A stretch of DNA of 64,000 bases from an uncultured Collinsella sp. Lineage in GTDB: Bacteria; Actinomycetota; Coriobacteriia; Coriobacteriales; Coriobacteriaceae. Below, piece by piece: positions 25,152-36,298 of this stretch. Each line of letters begins with the position of its first letter. Position 1 is the stretch's first letter. The DNA lies in contig CABRHH010000001.1 of NCBI GenBank assembly GCA_902470695.1, forward strand, positions 122,115 to 186,114. Reading direction: 5' to 3'. The notes under the pieces are model-generated. The model made no database searches. It saw only the letters and a list, made by a program, of their open reading frames with translations, and was not told the origin of the DNA. Made by a program: the position numbers and the translations under genes.

Positions 25152-25249
25152 TTCGCCCTCCACACATTCTCCCAAAGGGGTATAACTAGCGTATGGTAAA
25201 GCACCATGCGGCGGGCACGGCGCCGGTCGCCCGAGCAAAGGAGGCTCCT

Positions 25250-25687
25250 ATGCACGAGGGTTATACCAAGGTTTTTGTCGCACTCGACGGCACCGAGCAG
25301 CAGGATTTCGTGCTGGCGCGCGCCATCAAGGTGGCGGCGAACAACAACGCAAGCCTGGTCATCGGTCATGTGATCGACTCCACGGCACTTGAATCGGCTG
25401 GCTCCTATCCGGCCGACCTGGTGCAGGGCCTGCAGGACGCGTTCACCAACTCGATCGCCGACCAGGTCCAGGAGGCCAAGGAGAACCCTGATATCCCCGA
25501 GGTCGAGGTCATGATTCGCGCCGGCCGCATTCGCGAGACGCTCAAAGACGAGCTGCTCGACGTGGTGCAGCCCGACCTGGTGCTGTGCGGAGCCCGCGGC
25601 CTGTCCTCGATCAAGTACGCGCTGCTCGGCTCCATCTCGACCTTCTTGCTCCGCAATACGGAGTGCGATATTCTTGTAGTCAAGTAG
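25250..25687 (+). CDS. Universal stress protein (UspA family)
   Basis: A 145-residue single-domain Usp protein. The ATP-binding signature G-x2-G-x9-G-S is visible as GARGLSSIKYALLGS near the C-terminus, followed by the usual CDILVVK end strand. The N-terminal strand YTKVFVALDGTE carries the conserved Asp of the nucleotide site. The ATG at 25250 is preferred to the in-frame ATG at 25193 because AAAGGAGG lies just before it. Cytoplasmic; family members are linked to starvation, redox and acid stress, but no specific role is shown here. It is a single-gene unit closed by the hairpin downstream. Confidence 0.92.
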   Translation: MHEGYTKVFVALDGTEQQDFVLARAIKVAANNNASLVIGHVIDSTALESAGSYPADLVQGLQDAFTNSIADQVQEAKENPDIPEVEVMIRAGRIRETLKDELLDVVQPDLVLCGARGLSSIKYALLGSISTFLLRNTECDILVVK

Positions 25688-25704
25688 GGTTTCCCTGCTT
25701 CTTT

Positions 25705-25763
25705 GCCCCGGCCGCACCACCCATCCGGACTTCATTCCGGCTTCCCCCTATCGCGGCCGGGGC
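25705..25763 (+). terminator. Hairpin after the universal stress gene
   Basis: Arms GCCCCGGCCGC and GCGGCCGGGGC pair perfectly over 11 bp, with a loop of 37 nt that itself contains a small ATCCGGA/TTCCGG stem. The arms are followed by ATTGTTGTG. It lies 18 bp after the stop codon. Confidence 0.55.
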
Positions 25764-25990
25764 ATTGTTGTGCCGAAAGGCGGTACAGCGCGGTTGGGCG
25801 GCGTGCACGGTAGCATCGGGGGCCATGCAGTGGCGCCGGCGGCTACCGCAGCGATGCGGCAACGGCATCAGCGGCTGCTGCACCAACGCGGTGACAGCGT
25901 TGGTGACTACTGCGGCAACGCAGTAACAGCATCAGCAGCTGCTGCAACGGATTTACGGCCACCACAGCCGCTGCCGCAGCGGGCTGACGG
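25764..25990. repeat. Degenerate GCAGC/CTGCTG-rich spacer
   Basis: The gap between the stress gene and the convergent LacI gene holds low-complexity DNA with recurring GCGGCAACG, GCATCAGC and GCTGCTGC words, for example near 25858-25880 and 25912-25945. The composition runs on into the C-terminal codons of the LacI gene. No gene is supported. Confidence 0.45.
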
Positions 25991-27190
25991 CTACCGCAGC
26001 GGCGCCACGCTGTCGTTTTCAACCAGGCGCGGAGCGAGCACGCGGTCGATGAACGCCGGGGACGCAGAAGCGGCCGCGACATCCTCTGCGTCGGCATCGG
26101 CCATGGTTGCAGTGCCCTCGCCTGCACTTGTGGCACGGCCCAAACACGTTTCGTCGGCAGCGGCTGCGGCACCCTCGACTGCACCGCAGCTTCCCGCAAC
26201 CTCCTCCACATCAGCAGCTTCGGCCAGACCCTGGTCCCCCACCGCACCGCGTGTGCCCAAACGGGCCAGCAGCAGCTCGAGCGCATGGTCGGCAAGCTCA
26301 GAGACGTTTTGCTCGATGGCAGTCAGCGCCGGTTCGAACAGGGCGTCGGCGGCGGAGTTGTCATAGCTCACCAGCGAATAGTCGCGCGGCACGCGCTTGC
26401 CGGCAGCGTACAGGCATTTGAGGGCACCCAGCGCGATATTGTCCGAACTGGCAAACAAGGCGGTAGCATCGCTTTCCAGCACCCGGGCGGCCGCACGGGC
26501 ACCATCGGCGATGTAGTAGTCGCTCTCGAACACATAGGTATCGCCCGCCGCGATGCCGCGCTCGCCGAGCGCCCGACGATACCCCGCCAAGCGCGCCCGC
26601 CCGGTGTGCGAAGACGTGTTCACCAAACAGGCAATGCGCCGGTGCCCCGCCTCGATCAGGCGGCGCGTAGCCAGATACCCGCCCAGCTCGCTGTCGAAGC
26701 GCACCCGGTCGCACGGCACCGCATCGATGAAGCGGTCCACCATCACCAGCGGCACCGGCAGCGTGGACAGGCTCTCCACCAGGCGCGCATCGGCATCGAG
26801 CTCATGGGCGGTCACCAAAAACAGGCCGTCGACCCCGCGGTTGATGAGCAGGCGCACCAGCTCGTCCTCGTGCTCGGAGCTCACGTCGGAATTCAGGATG
26901 AACAGAACGTAGCCATGCTCGCGGCACCGGACCTCGAGGTTTTTGGCGAGTGAGGAGAAAAAGCGGCTCTCGATATTCGGCACAATCAGGCCGAGGGTGC
27001 GGGACCGCTGCATGACCAGGCTGCGCGCGATCTGGTTGGGCACATAGCGCAGGCGAGCGGCAGCCTCCTTGATGCGGCGCCGATTCTCCTCCGAGATGCG
27101 GCACGGGCGGTCGTTCAGCACGAGCGATACCGCCGAGGGGGACAATCCCACCTCGCGCGCGATCTCTTTCAGCGTGACCTTCGCCGCCAT
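25991..27190 (-). CDS. LacI-family transcriptional regulator with Ala-rich C-terminal tail
   Basis: A 399-residue repressor-type protein. The N-terminal helix-turn-helix reads VTLKEIAREVGLSPSAVSLVL (residues 5-25, here quoted in part as a motif), followed by the hinge RYVPNQIARSL and a periplasmic-binding-like sensor domain to about residue 330, including the DNIALGALK segment. The last ~70 residues are low-complexity Ala/Ala-Asp-rich, beyond the usual 330-340 length, so a repeat-driven extension is likely. It is upstream of the apiosidase-like gene in the same direction but separated by repeat cluster D. It is one of two LacI genes that could bind the TAAACATGTTTA palindrome. Confidence 0.9.
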   Translation of the reverse strand: MAAKVTLKEIAREVGLSPSAVSLVLNDRPCRISEENRRRIKEAAARLRYVPNQIARSLVMQRSRTLGLIVPNIESRFFSSLAKNLEVRCREHGYVLFILNSDVSSEHEDELVRLLINRGVDGLFLVTAHELDADARLVESLSTLPVPLVMVDRFIDAVPCDRVRFDSELGGYLATRRLIEAGHRRIACLVNTSSHTGRARLAGYRRALGERGIAAGDTYVFESDYYIADGARAAARVLESDATALFASSDNIALGALKCLYAAGKRVPRDYSLVSYDNSAADALFEPALTAIEQNVSELADHALELLLARLGTRGAVGDQGLAEAADVEEVAGSCGAVEGAAAAADETCLGRATSAGEGTATMADADAEDVAAASASPAFIDRVLAPRLVENDSVAPLR

Positions 27191-27329
27191 GCCCGCTCCT
27201 CACCCGCCTGTTTTCGGCGCAACCGTATCTCAGGTATCGTGCCGCAGGCCGCCAGAAAGGTCAACCGGGGGCAGATGCCGCCGAGGGCCACCGCCAGAAG
27301 GTGCACCGACGGCGCGGACGATCACGAGC

Positions 27330-27640
27330 ACAGTATGGTTTGCGTTCCGTTCATCGAGCACCAGCGGGTGCGAGTTCTGTCCATCCAACAGAGACGGGTT
27401 CGCGTATCGTCCATCCAGAGCTGTTTTTTGTCTCCAGATGGACGAAATCCGAACCCGGGATGCGTCAATGGCAGGAATGCGAACCCGGGATTCGTCAATG
27501 GCAGGAAGGCGAACCCGGGATTCGTCAATGGCAGGAAGGCGAACCCGGGATGCGTCAATGGCAGGAAGGCGAACCCGGGATTCGCCAACCGACGAAACGC
27601 GAACCCGGAAGCCCCCGATAGGCAGGACCCGAACTTCCGC
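27330..27640. repeat. Intergenic repeat cluster D (GGGTTCG mirror family) with six 30-bp inverted units
   Basis: Forward units near 27360-27410 lead to a centre with CGTCCATCCAGAGCTG, T6 and TGTCTCCAGATGGACGA. Six inverted units of exactly 30 bp start at 27451, 27481, 27511, 27541, 27571 and 27601; the second and third are identical and the consensus begins GAACCCGGGATTCGTCAATG. The remaining parts of the gap, 27191-27330 and 27640-27840, hold GC-rich DNA with CCGCAGCC/CCGCAGG words and no gene. Confidence 0.85.
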
Positions 27641-27840
27641 GGCGAACCGACGCCGATCCGCAGGCAGCCCACGCCCGCAGCCGCCCCGCAGGTAGCCCAT
27701 GCCCGCAGCCACACCGCAGGTACCCCCCACGCTCGCTGCCCTGCAGGCAGCCCGCCGCGAACCAGACCAGGCAAGCCCGGTCAGGAAGAACCGGGCTGCA
27801 CGGGGTTGCCCGCCTCTGCATGCGCACACACAGCCCAACC

Positions 27841-29502
27841 CTACAGCTCGAGCACCACTAGGGCATCGTGGGCGAAGGGGTGCTGCGGCACGACCACGCG
27901 TCCGTCCGCACCAAGCTGCGCCGTCAGGTGCGCCACCCGACGCTGCTCCAGGTCGAGCGCGTAGGCGCGACAGGTGCCGAAGGACGACTCCGCACCGGCC
28001 CCATCGGCCCCGCCAGCCCCATCGGCCTGCGGGGTCGGGCTGCATTCGAGCCGCGCCGCGGCCCCGTCCTGCGTCGCAGCGCCGACCCTGGCCTGCTCCG
28101 CGTTCTCGCACCCGCGCAGGCGCAGGCGCGTCGCGTGGGGCAGATACGCCACGATGCGCGATCCGGCACGCGCCACACGAATGCCCTCGCGGTCGTCATC
28201 CAGCAGCTCCTGCGCCGGCATGAGCGGCGCGGCGACGCATATGCGCTCCAGTATCTCAGGAATCGCCCCGAAGTCCCACGCACCCGCAAACTGCAGGCAC
28301 TCCTGCCACCGGTACGGCGCGTCGAACCCCTCGCCCAGCGCCGAGGCATCGCTTGCCGCCGTCTGCCAATTCCAGACGCCATGCGCGCCGTAGGTCACGC
28401 CGGCCGACGCGCCCGACAGGATGCTCGACCAGGCACTCGCCCGGCAATCCCGCGCCGAAAACCGCCAGTACACATTGCGGCTGGCGCCCATCTGCTCATA
28501 GCACGGCTCGGCGTTCACCAGCGGCTTTTTGGGGTAGCGCGCACGGAAATCCTCCGGCAACCGCCATGCCTCGTCCTGCGCCGCATAGTTATGGCCCGGC
28601 TGAAACATGTAGAAGTCCAAACGATCCAGGAACTGCTCGGGCAGCGTCCGGTTCGCCCGGTTGATGTGCATGCAGCGCAGTTGCTCGGGAGCCTCGGCGC
28701 AGATCGCGTCCAGCGCCTCCTCGTAATAGCGCACGGCCTCCTCGCTCGAAAAGTCCGTGTCGCCCGAGACCACGTACACCGGGTCGAACGCGCCCAGCTC
28801 CTCAACCACGCGATGCACGTGCGCGCGCACCTCCTGCAGGGGCATACAGGGTGCACCCAGGCGCTGGGCGATGGCGCTGCCCCAGGTTCCCGGCACGTAG
28901 TTGCACCACAGCAGCACGAGCGCCGGCCGCAGACCGTGCGCCTGCGCGCGGCGGCACATCTCGCGGGCGCGCTCCCACCACTGCGGATTCGGAGCCGTCC
29001 AATCGAACACCGTGCCGTCGTCGCTGGCATAGGGGTAGATGCCCAAATCGGGCCGGCAGCGATCCCATTGGGGCAGCGTATTGATCTGCAGAACGTTCAT
29101 CCCCTGCTCCGCGCGGCGGGCGAGGTAGTACTCCCAATCGTCGAGCGCGATGTTCGAAAATGCGCTCCAGCAGGTATCGGCCAGCCAGAACCAGGGCGCA
29201 CCATCGCAGGTAAAGCCGTCTCCGCGCTCGTTGACGGCCAACGCACCGAGCGGGTGACGGGCTCGCGCCGCTCCCGTGGCCCGCGCGGCCTCCGCAACCT
29301 GCTCGCCAACCGCAGCTCGCACGGCATGTGCATCCTGCGTGGCGCCCGCGGCTCGCGCGGCGGTCGCACCCGGTGCGCCGTCCACGGCTCGCGCCGCTCC
29401 GGTGGCCCGCACGGCCTCTGCAACCTGCGCTCCACCAAACGGTGACGTGGCCCCGTTCCCACGCTGCTCCCGTGTCCTATCCGTATCGTTCATGGCGCTC
29501 AT
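27841..29502 (-). CDS. DUF4038-type glycoside hydrolase (apiosidase-like, GH140-related)
   Basis: A 553-residue (alpha/beta)8-type hydrolase. The DUF4038 signatures are clear: GAPWFWLADTCWSAF and MNVLQINTLPQWD at the start of the barrel, VVSGDTDFSS for the putative acid, and PLVNAEPCYEQMG for the putative nucleophile Glu. GH140 enzymes release D-apiose from plant side chains, hence the label; exact substrate is inferred. No signal peptide is visible, so it would act in the cytoplasm on imported oligosaccharides. Residues 20-85 are low-complexity repeats such as AVRATGAARA and VAEAARATGAARA. AAAGGGG precedes the ATG. It lies 249 bp downstream of the PTS gene and could be cotranscribed with it. 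Confidence 0.8.
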   Translation of the reverse strand: MSAMNDTDRTREQRGNGATSPFGGAQVAEAVRATGAARAVDGAPGATAARAAGATQDAHAVRAAVGEQVAEAARATGAARARHPLGALAVNERGDGFTCDGAPWFWLADTCWSAFSNIALDDWEYYLARRAEQGMNVLQINTLPQWDRCRPDLGIYPYASDDGTVFDWTAPNPQWWERAREMCRRAQAHGLRPALVLLWCNYVPGTWGSAIAQRLGAPCMPLQEVRAHVHRVVEELGAFDPVYVVSGDTDFSSEEAVRYYEEALDAICAEAPEQLRCMHINRANRTLPEQFLDRLDFYMFQPGHNYAAQDEAWRLPEDFRARYPKKPLVNAEPCYEQMGASRNVYWRFSARDCRASAWSSILSGASAGVTYGAHGVWNWQTAASDASALGEGFDAPYRWQECLQFAGAWDFGAIPEILERICVAAPLMPAQELLDDDREGIRVARAGSRIVAYLPHATRLRLRGCENAEQARVGAATQDGAAARLECSPTPQADGAGGADGAGAESSFGTCRAYALDLEQRRVAHLTAQLGADGRVVVPQHPFAHDALVVLEL

Positions 29503-29751
29503 CGCACGCCCCTTTCACTCTTCCGCATCACCTAACACGCACCGGCACCGCACACGCACCTCGCTCGCCAATGCACGCGCCCACCGTTGCAGCGGGCACC
29601 CGTGCCAGCGAACGCACGCATGCCCACCGAAAACGATGGGCACGCCGCGTGCGCCTTGTTATGCAGCCGCGGTCGACGTCCTTCGCCCGCGCAAGCACGC
29701 GGGAATACAGGATGCGTCGCCCCCGCAGCTCAGCCCGTGCAATGAGGACGT

Positions 29752-31179
29752 CTACTCCTCCATCGCGGCGAGCTCCTCGGCGGTAAAGCCGGTAAAGAAC
29801 ACCACGGCCGCGGCGATCACGAAAGCCACCGCCATGCCCAGCACAGCAAAGATGGTGTTCATCTGGCCACCCTGGAAGTAATTGAGCACCACCATGAAGT
29901 TCGCGGCACCGCCAGCCAGATAATACGTCACGCCCAGCAGACCCGACACCACCGCGCCGATAGACCCGCCGATGAACATGCCCAGCATCGTGCGACGGAA
30001 GCGCATGATCACGCCGAACAGCGCCGGCTCGGTCACGCCGCCTGCGATCGCCGAGATCACGTAGCCCAGCGCCATGCCCTTCTCATCCTTGTTCTTCAGG
30101 CGCAGGAAGGCGCCGAACGCGCAACCCCACACCGCGGTCATGGCGCAGTTGGTGGCAACGAAGACGAACGGATCGTACCCCACCTGAATGATCTGCATCT
30201 GAGCCAGCAGGATGACCGGCATGTGCATACCGGCGACCACGAACAGCTGCCAGAACGCCCCCAGGACCGCCATGACCACCAGGATGCCGAGCGTGCCCCA
30301 GTCGGCAACGGCGAACAGCGCGTTGGCGATGAGGTTGCCGAGCTCGTTGCCGATGGGGGCGAGCACGATCAGGGCAATCGGCACCGTCACGATCATGGTG
30401 CAAAACGGCGTGAACACCGTGGACAGCACGTCAGGCATGCGCTTTTTGAAGAACCGCTCGACCACGTAGAGCACCGGGATGGTCAGGATGATGGGCAGCA
30501 CGCTTTGCGCGTAGTTGGCCGCAGCGATGTGCAGGCCGTATACGCTCACGATGCCGCTGCCGCCCTCGGCCGCCGCCGACACGATGGACGGGGCCATGAG
30601 CACGCCGCCGGTGAGCATGCCGAGCACCGGGCTTGCGCCGAGCTTTTTGGCCGCGGCGTAGCCCAGGTAGATGGGCAGGAAGTAGAACGTTGCCTCGTAG
30701 AGCGTGGTGTAGAAGAAGGTGTAGGTGGGGTCGGTGTCCGCCACCAGGTTGAGCATCTGCGGGCCCAAGATCACCGCGAAGGTGCGGAACAGACCGCCGG
30801 CCATGAGCAGCGGGATGAGCTGGGTCATGGAACCCGACAGATAGTCGAGGATGCGGTTGCCTACGAGCGCCGGCGTGAGCTTCTGCTTGGGCGCGTCGAG
30901 ATTCTCGTCAACCGGAGCGCCCTTCGCCACGCCGCTGATCGCCACGAACTCGTCGAGCACCTTCGGCACGTTCTGGCCGATGATCACCTGCAGTTGCGTG
31001 CCCGAGAACTGGCATCCCAGCACGCCCTTGACCTTCTTGATGCCCTCAAGATCGGCACGCGCGTTGTCGGCAAGCGTCAGACGCAGGCGCGTCATGCAAT
31101 TCGTCGCCGCGCGCACGTTTTCGGCACCGCCTACCAGTGCCAGCACATCGGTGGCGATCTGTTTGTTGTCAACGGCCAT
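29752..31179 (-). CDS. PTS beta-glucoside-type IIBC component
   Basis: A 475-residue membrane permease of the glucose/beta-glucoside PTS superfamily. The N-terminal IIB domain has the phosphocysteine in ATNCMTRLRL (Cys28); the IIC domain from about residue 100 has many hydrophobic segments and the GVTEPALFGV signature. No IIA domain is fused, so phosphate must come from a separate IIA. The ATG at 31179 (GGGAGGGG upstream) is better than the longer start at 31209. It would deliver a phosphorylated beta-glucoside for the GH1 enzyme at 34.6 kb. A TAAACATGTTTA palindrome lies 64 bp ahead of its start. Confidence 0.93.
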   Translation of the reverse strand: MAVDNKQIATDVLALVGGAENVRAATNCMTRLRLTLADNARADLEGIKKVKGVLGCQFSGTQLQVIIGQNVPKVLDEFVAISGVAKGAPVDENLDAPKQKLTPALVGNRILDYLSGSMTQLIPLLMAGGLFRTFAVILGPQMLNLVADTDPTYTFFYTTLYEATFYFLPIYLGYAAAKKLGASPVLGMLTGGVLMAPSIVSAAAEGGSGIVSVYGLHIAAANYAQSVLPIILTIPVLYVVERFFKKRMPDVLSTVFTPFCTMIVTVPIALIVLAPIGNELGNLIANALFAVADWGTLGILVVMAVLGAFWQLFVVAGMHMPVILLAQMQIIQVGYDPFVFVATNCAMTAVWGCAFGAFLRLKNKDEKGMALGYVISAIAGGVTEPALFGVIMRFRRTMLGMFIGGSIGAVVSGLLGVTYYLAGGAANFMVVLNYFQGGQMNTIFAVLGMAVAFVIAAAVVFFTGFTAEELAAMEE

Positions 31180-31242
31180 GGGACCCCTCCCTGTGGTTCT
31201 GCGGGCCATGCGGTCTGCCGTTCGCGTGGCCCTTGCCTGATG

Positions 31243-31254
31243 TAAACATGTTTA
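31243..31254. promoter_or_regulatory. Operator-like palindrome TAAACATGTTTA (site 1)
   Basis: A perfect 12-bp palindrome 64 bp upstream of the PTS IIBC start. A partial second site, CTGTTTACG, follows at 31259. The same 12 bp occurs at 31593 and 49172, each in front of a sugar gene. Probable LacI-family binding site; the regulator is not proven. Confidence 0.65.
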
Positions 31255-31311
31255 GTTACTGTTTACGCTTGATACTGTAGTTGTTCTGATCGTGCCGTGC
31301 GCAACAATCCG

Positions 31312-31320
31312 GTGAACGGT
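31312..31320. promoter_or_regulatory. Single GTGAACGGT motif in the PTS/esterase divergent region
   Basis: Matches the 9-bp motif that occurs in 21-bp steps ahead of the MFS and isomerase operons. Only one clear copy is present here, so it may be chance. The rest of 31180-31631 is a promoter region without genes. Confidence 0.3.
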
Positions 31321-31587
31321 ATCAAATCGGAGGGTGAGCGTGCACATGTGGGGCGCCGCGCCTCGTTGTTTGCGATGACAGAGTCCGGAAACGTTGCCGT
31401 GAGGGAGATGCGAAGTCATGACAAGGCGTTCACCATTATCTTTCGCTATGCGGCCACGCAGCGACAGCACGTGCGGCTGCGCTTACGCACCGGCGCGAAC
31501 CTGCGCGCGCCACCGTCGCGGCACACCGTTCGCGCGCGGCCGGCAACCGTTTGCCGACAGGCTTGGGAGCGCTCGTCGCACTGGCCC

Positions 31588-31604
31588 TATACTAAACATG
31601 TTTA
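31588..31604 (+). promoter_or_regulatory. Esterase -10 box overlapping palindrome TAAACATGTTTA (site 2)
   Basis: TATACT at 31588-31593 matches the -10 consensus at five of six bases and its last base begins the palindrome at 31593-31604, which would cover the transcription start. That is the usual place for a repressor site. The -35 region is weak (TTGGGA, 19 bp away). The esterase ATG is 28 bp further on. Confidence 0.6.
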
Positions 31605-31631
31605 TTTTTGTCTATGCAGAAAGGAAGCGCA

Positions 31632-32960
31632 ATGCCACACCAAGCAAGCTATGCAACCGTCACCCGTATGGGCGATTTCGGGCCGTGGATCTCCCGTCTC
31701 ATCCTCACCCTGCCCGCACCCGTGCGTACGAGCGAGGTCACCCCGGCGCTCTTCAACGTGTTCTGCGCCCGCTGCGAGCGCGCCGACGGAAGCGTCGTGA
31801 TGCACGCGCCGCGCGACGGCAGCGCCCCGGCCGCGCCGTCCCAGGGCTTCATCCCCGTCCTGGCGGCCCGGCCGTGCACCGAGGACGGAGCGCCCGCCAA
31901 CGTCAGCACGCACGTTGCGCTCGACCTGCCCGAATGCCCGCTCACCAAGACCATCGAGGGCGATGTGCTGCAATCGCGCTTCGTGGACTGTCGCTTCCGC
32001 GTGACCCAGCTTGCCGACCTGCCGGGCACGGACGGTCCGGCAACCGGCCTGGTTTTCGACACCTGCGCGCGCAACCTCTCCCCGCAGCTCGTCGGCTGGC
32101 ACCGCGCGCAGATGTCCCAGCCCGTTGACGGCATCCAACTCGCCTACGGTTACTACGAGCCCAGCTTCGAGACCGCGCCGTCCGCGGCCGGCCACTTCGC
32201 CCCCAAGCGCGAGGTCCCGCGCAAAGCCGCTCTTATCGTATGGCTCCACGGGGCCGGAGAGGGCGGCCAGGAAGTCGAGCGCGCCTACACCGGCAACCGC
32301 GTGACGGCACTCTCCCAGCCCCATATCCAGAACTTCTTCGGCGGGGCGGCCTGGGTCGTGGTCCCGCAGACGCCGACGTTTTGGATGGACGACGGGCATG
32401 AGCAGCTCGGACGTTCGAACAAGAGCATCTACGCCGCCCCGCTCAAGGCGCTGATCGACGAGTTTGTTGCCGCGCACGCCGACCGCATCGACCCGGAGCG
32501 CATCGTGATCGGCGGCCTGTCCAACGGCGGCTTCATGACCGTGCGCATGTGCGCCGATTACCCCGGGTTCTTCTGCGCCGGCATCCCCGTATGCGCACCG
32601 TTTTTCGCCGCCAACCAAACGCCCCCAGTGGCAGCGGCGCTGGCGCGCACGCCGCTGTGGTTCGTCCACAGCAAGGGTGACGAGCTGGTCGACCCCGCCG
32701 ATACCGTGCTGCCGCTCTACCGGCGGCTGCGCGAGCAGGGGTCGGAGGTGCATATGACCTATTTCGACCATGTCGAGGATCTCACGGGCGTCTATCGCGA
32801 GGCCGACGGCTCACCCAAGAAGACCTTCAACCATGGCGTGTGGATCCATGTGTATAACGACTTTTGCCACACCGACTTGGACGGAACGAACGTGCTGGTA
32901 GACGGCGAACCTGTCGGCGTGTGGGAATGGGCGGCGCATATGCGGCAGAAGCGGAGCTAG
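31632..32960 (+). CDS. Alpha/beta-hydrolase esterase (PHB-depolymerase/prolyl-oligopeptidase-like)
   Basis: A 442-residue protein with an N-terminal beta-rich domain of about 190 residues and a C-terminal alpha/beta-hydrolase domain. The nucleophile elbow is GGLSNGG (Ser297), after VWLHGAGEGG for the oxyanion region; likely Asp in KGDELVDPADT and His in NDFCHTD complete the triad. No signal peptide is visible. The ATG at 31632 follows AGAAAGGAAG. Its promoter carries the same palindrome as the PTS gene, which is transcribed away from it, so it probably removes ester groups from the imported glycan or glycoside. The true substrate is unknown. Confidence 0.8.
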   Translation: MPHQASYATVTRMGDFGPWISRLILTLPAPVRTSEVTPALFNVFCARCERADGSVVMHAPRDGSAPAAPSQGFIPVLAARPCTEDGAPANVSTHVALDLPECPLTKTIEGDVLQSRFVDCRFRVTQLADLPGTDGPATGLVFDTCARNLSPQLVGWHRAQMSQPVDGIQLAYGYYEPSFETAPSAAGHFAPKREVPRKAALIVWLHGAGEGGQEVERAYTGNRVTALSQPHIQNFFGGAAWVVVPQTPTFWMDDGHEQLGRSNKSIYAAPLKALIDEFVAAHADRIDPERIVIGGLSNGGFMTVRMCADYPGFFCAGIPVCAPFFAANQTPPVAAALARTPLWFVHSKGDELVDPADTVLPLYRRLREQGSEVHMTYFDHVEDLTGVYREADGSPKKTFNHGVWIHVYNDFCHTDLDGTNVLVDGEPVGVWEWAAHMRQKRS

Positions 32961-33296
32961 AGCGCACCGGGGGGATGCGGCGAAAGCAAGACCGGGCACA
33001 GCGATGGGCGGATGGGAGCAAGGTCGGGGCGCGGCAGTGGGCGGATACGACCGAATTCGGGCAGATGTGGCGCGCACGGCCCGACCCGGCACCCCTTCGC
33101 CGCCGCCCAGTGCCGCATCGGGGCGGCAGGAAGCCGCAATGGATGTACACCGCTTTGCACCACCGCAGCCCACCGACCGGTTTCTTTGTCGCCAGGGACC
33201 TCCACCGGAAGGTGAGCCGACGGGCCGACGGCAGCGCTGCCGGCGGCGCGCAGTATGATACGGAGGTATATCACCCAACAACCACACGGAGGTCCC
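32961..33296. other. Gene-free GC-rich spacer before the YczE-like gene
   Basis: I see no gene, hairpin or clear repeat array in these 336 bp. Words such as GCCAGGGACCTCCACCGGAAGGTG (33192-33215, given here only as a location marker: CCTCCACCGGAAGGTG) loosely resemble DNA near 27280-27300, so a diverged repeat is possible. The ribosome-binding site CGGAGG of the next gene ends the stretch. Confidence 0.4.
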
Positions 33297-33977
33297 ATGA
33301 CGCGCCCTGCCCCGCATTCTGTCGAATCCGGCCATCTCGCCCAGCGATATTGCTGGCTGTTGGTGGGCATCGCGCTCAATTCGTTCGCCATCGCGCTCAT
33401 CACCAAAAGCGCGCTGGGCACCTCCCCCATATCGAGCCTGCCGTATGTGTGCAGCCTTGCCTTTCCCTCCATCAGCTTCGGCGCGGCGACGTTTGCACTC
33501 AATATGCTGTTCATCGTGGCGCAAATCGTGCTGCTGCGCCACGATTTTGAACCGGTGCAGCTGCTCCAGATAGCGGTTAACGTGGTGTTCAGCTACCTGA
33601 TCGATTTCAGCGGAGACGTGTTGCTGAGCTGGTACGCTCCCTCTATGCTTGCCATGCAGCTTGTCGGCCTTGTTGCGGGATGCGCGCTGCTGGCCTTGGG
33701 AATCGTCATCGAGATCGCACCGCACGTTATCGTGGTGCCCGGCGAGGGCATCGTCCGCGCGCTGGCCGCCGTCACGCAGAGGCCCTTCGGCTCGATCAAG
33801 GTGGTGTTCGACGTCACGCTCGTGGTTCTGGCCGCGCTGCTAGCGCTTGCCAGCATGGGGACGATCACCGGGCTCGGAGCGGGGACCGTTATCTCGGCGC
33901 TGCTGGTAGGGCGCTTCTGCAACCTGTGGACGCGCTTCTGCACCCCTATCGAGCGAATTCGCGACCTCACGCGCTAG
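33297..33977 (+). CDS. YczE/YitT-like integral membrane protein
   Basis: A 226-residue protein with about five hydrophobic segments, starting with the family-typical RYCWLLVGIALNSFAIALI and the motif KSALGTSPISSLPY after the first segment. Proteins of this family (YczE, YyaS) have no settled function; some neighbour sugar or regulatory genes. The ATG at 33297 has GGAGG four bases upstream; the longer in-frame start at 33255 does not. It is a single-gene unit convergent with the GH1 gene across repeat cluster E. Confidence 0.8.
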   Translation: MTRPAPHSVESGHLAQRYCWLLVGIALNSFAIALITKSALGTSPISSLPYVCSLAFPSISFGAATFALNMLFIVAQIVLLRHDFEPVQLLQIAVNVVFSYLIDFSGDVLLSWYAPSMLAMQLVGLVAGCALLALGIVIEIAPHVIVVPGEGIVRALAAVTQRPFGSIKVVFDVTLVVLAALLALASMGTITGLGAGTVISALLVGRFCNLWTRFCTPIERIRDLTR

Positions 33978-33994
33978 GGGCGCCGACACCCGAC

Positions 33995-34425
33995 AACAGC
34001 AACGGGTTCGCCCGCCGCCCATCGGGCGGCAGCTGGGTTCGGGTTCCGTCCATCGGGCGGCAGCTGGGTTCGGGTTCCGTCCATCGGGCGGCAGCTGGGT
34101 TCGGGCTCCGTCCATCGGCAAATCGAGGGTTCGCGCCCCAGCCATCCGGGGCTGTTTTTCACCTCCAGATGGACGAGACGCGAACCCGGAATGCGTCAAT
34201 GGCCAGAACACGAACCCGGCTGCCGCCCGATGGCCAAAAAGCGAACCCGAAATCCACCGATGGCCGAGAATCGAACCCAGCAAGCTTCCGACGGGCAGGA
34301 TGGGAACCCGAAGCACGCCCACGGCCAGAAAACGAACCCGGAACGGCCGCCGATGGCGGGGTGCGGACCCAGAAGTCCACCGATGGCCGAAACGTGAACC
34401 CAAGCTCCGCTGCGGCCTCCTGGCA
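33995..34425. repeat. Intergenic repeat cluster E (GGGTTCG mirror family) between convergent genes
   Basis: Three forward 31-bp units with GGGTTCGGGTTCCGTCCATC followed by GGGCGGCAGCT lie at about 34030-34120. The centre has CCAGCCATCCGGGGCTG, T5 and CACCTCCAGATGGACGAG. About seven inverted units of 30-31 bp follow from 34171 to 34400, each with GAACCC and most with GATGGCC or ACGGCC. The tail 34425-34561 is GC-rich without a gene. Confidence 0.85.
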
Positions 34426-34561
34426 CCGACAGACCCGCACCGGCAGCCGCACCACCGACCGCCCCGCACAGGTCTCCCCGCGCCACCGACCACCCCGCGC
34501 CAACCATCCGGACCAGTCGCGCCGTCGGCCCACGGCTCCGGCGCAGCGGCCGGCGAATCAG

Positions 34562-36298
<1,737 letters not shown>

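Noticed and set aside
27451..27630. CRISPR array: six exact 30-bp periods
   Set aside because: The whole unit repeats, without unique spacers of regular length between conserved repeats, and no cas gene is near. It belongs to the GGGTTCG mirror family.
34171..34400. tRNA-like T arms in the repeated GGGTTCG words
   Set aside because: The words recall T-loop sequence but no acceptor, anticodon or D arm can be built around them.
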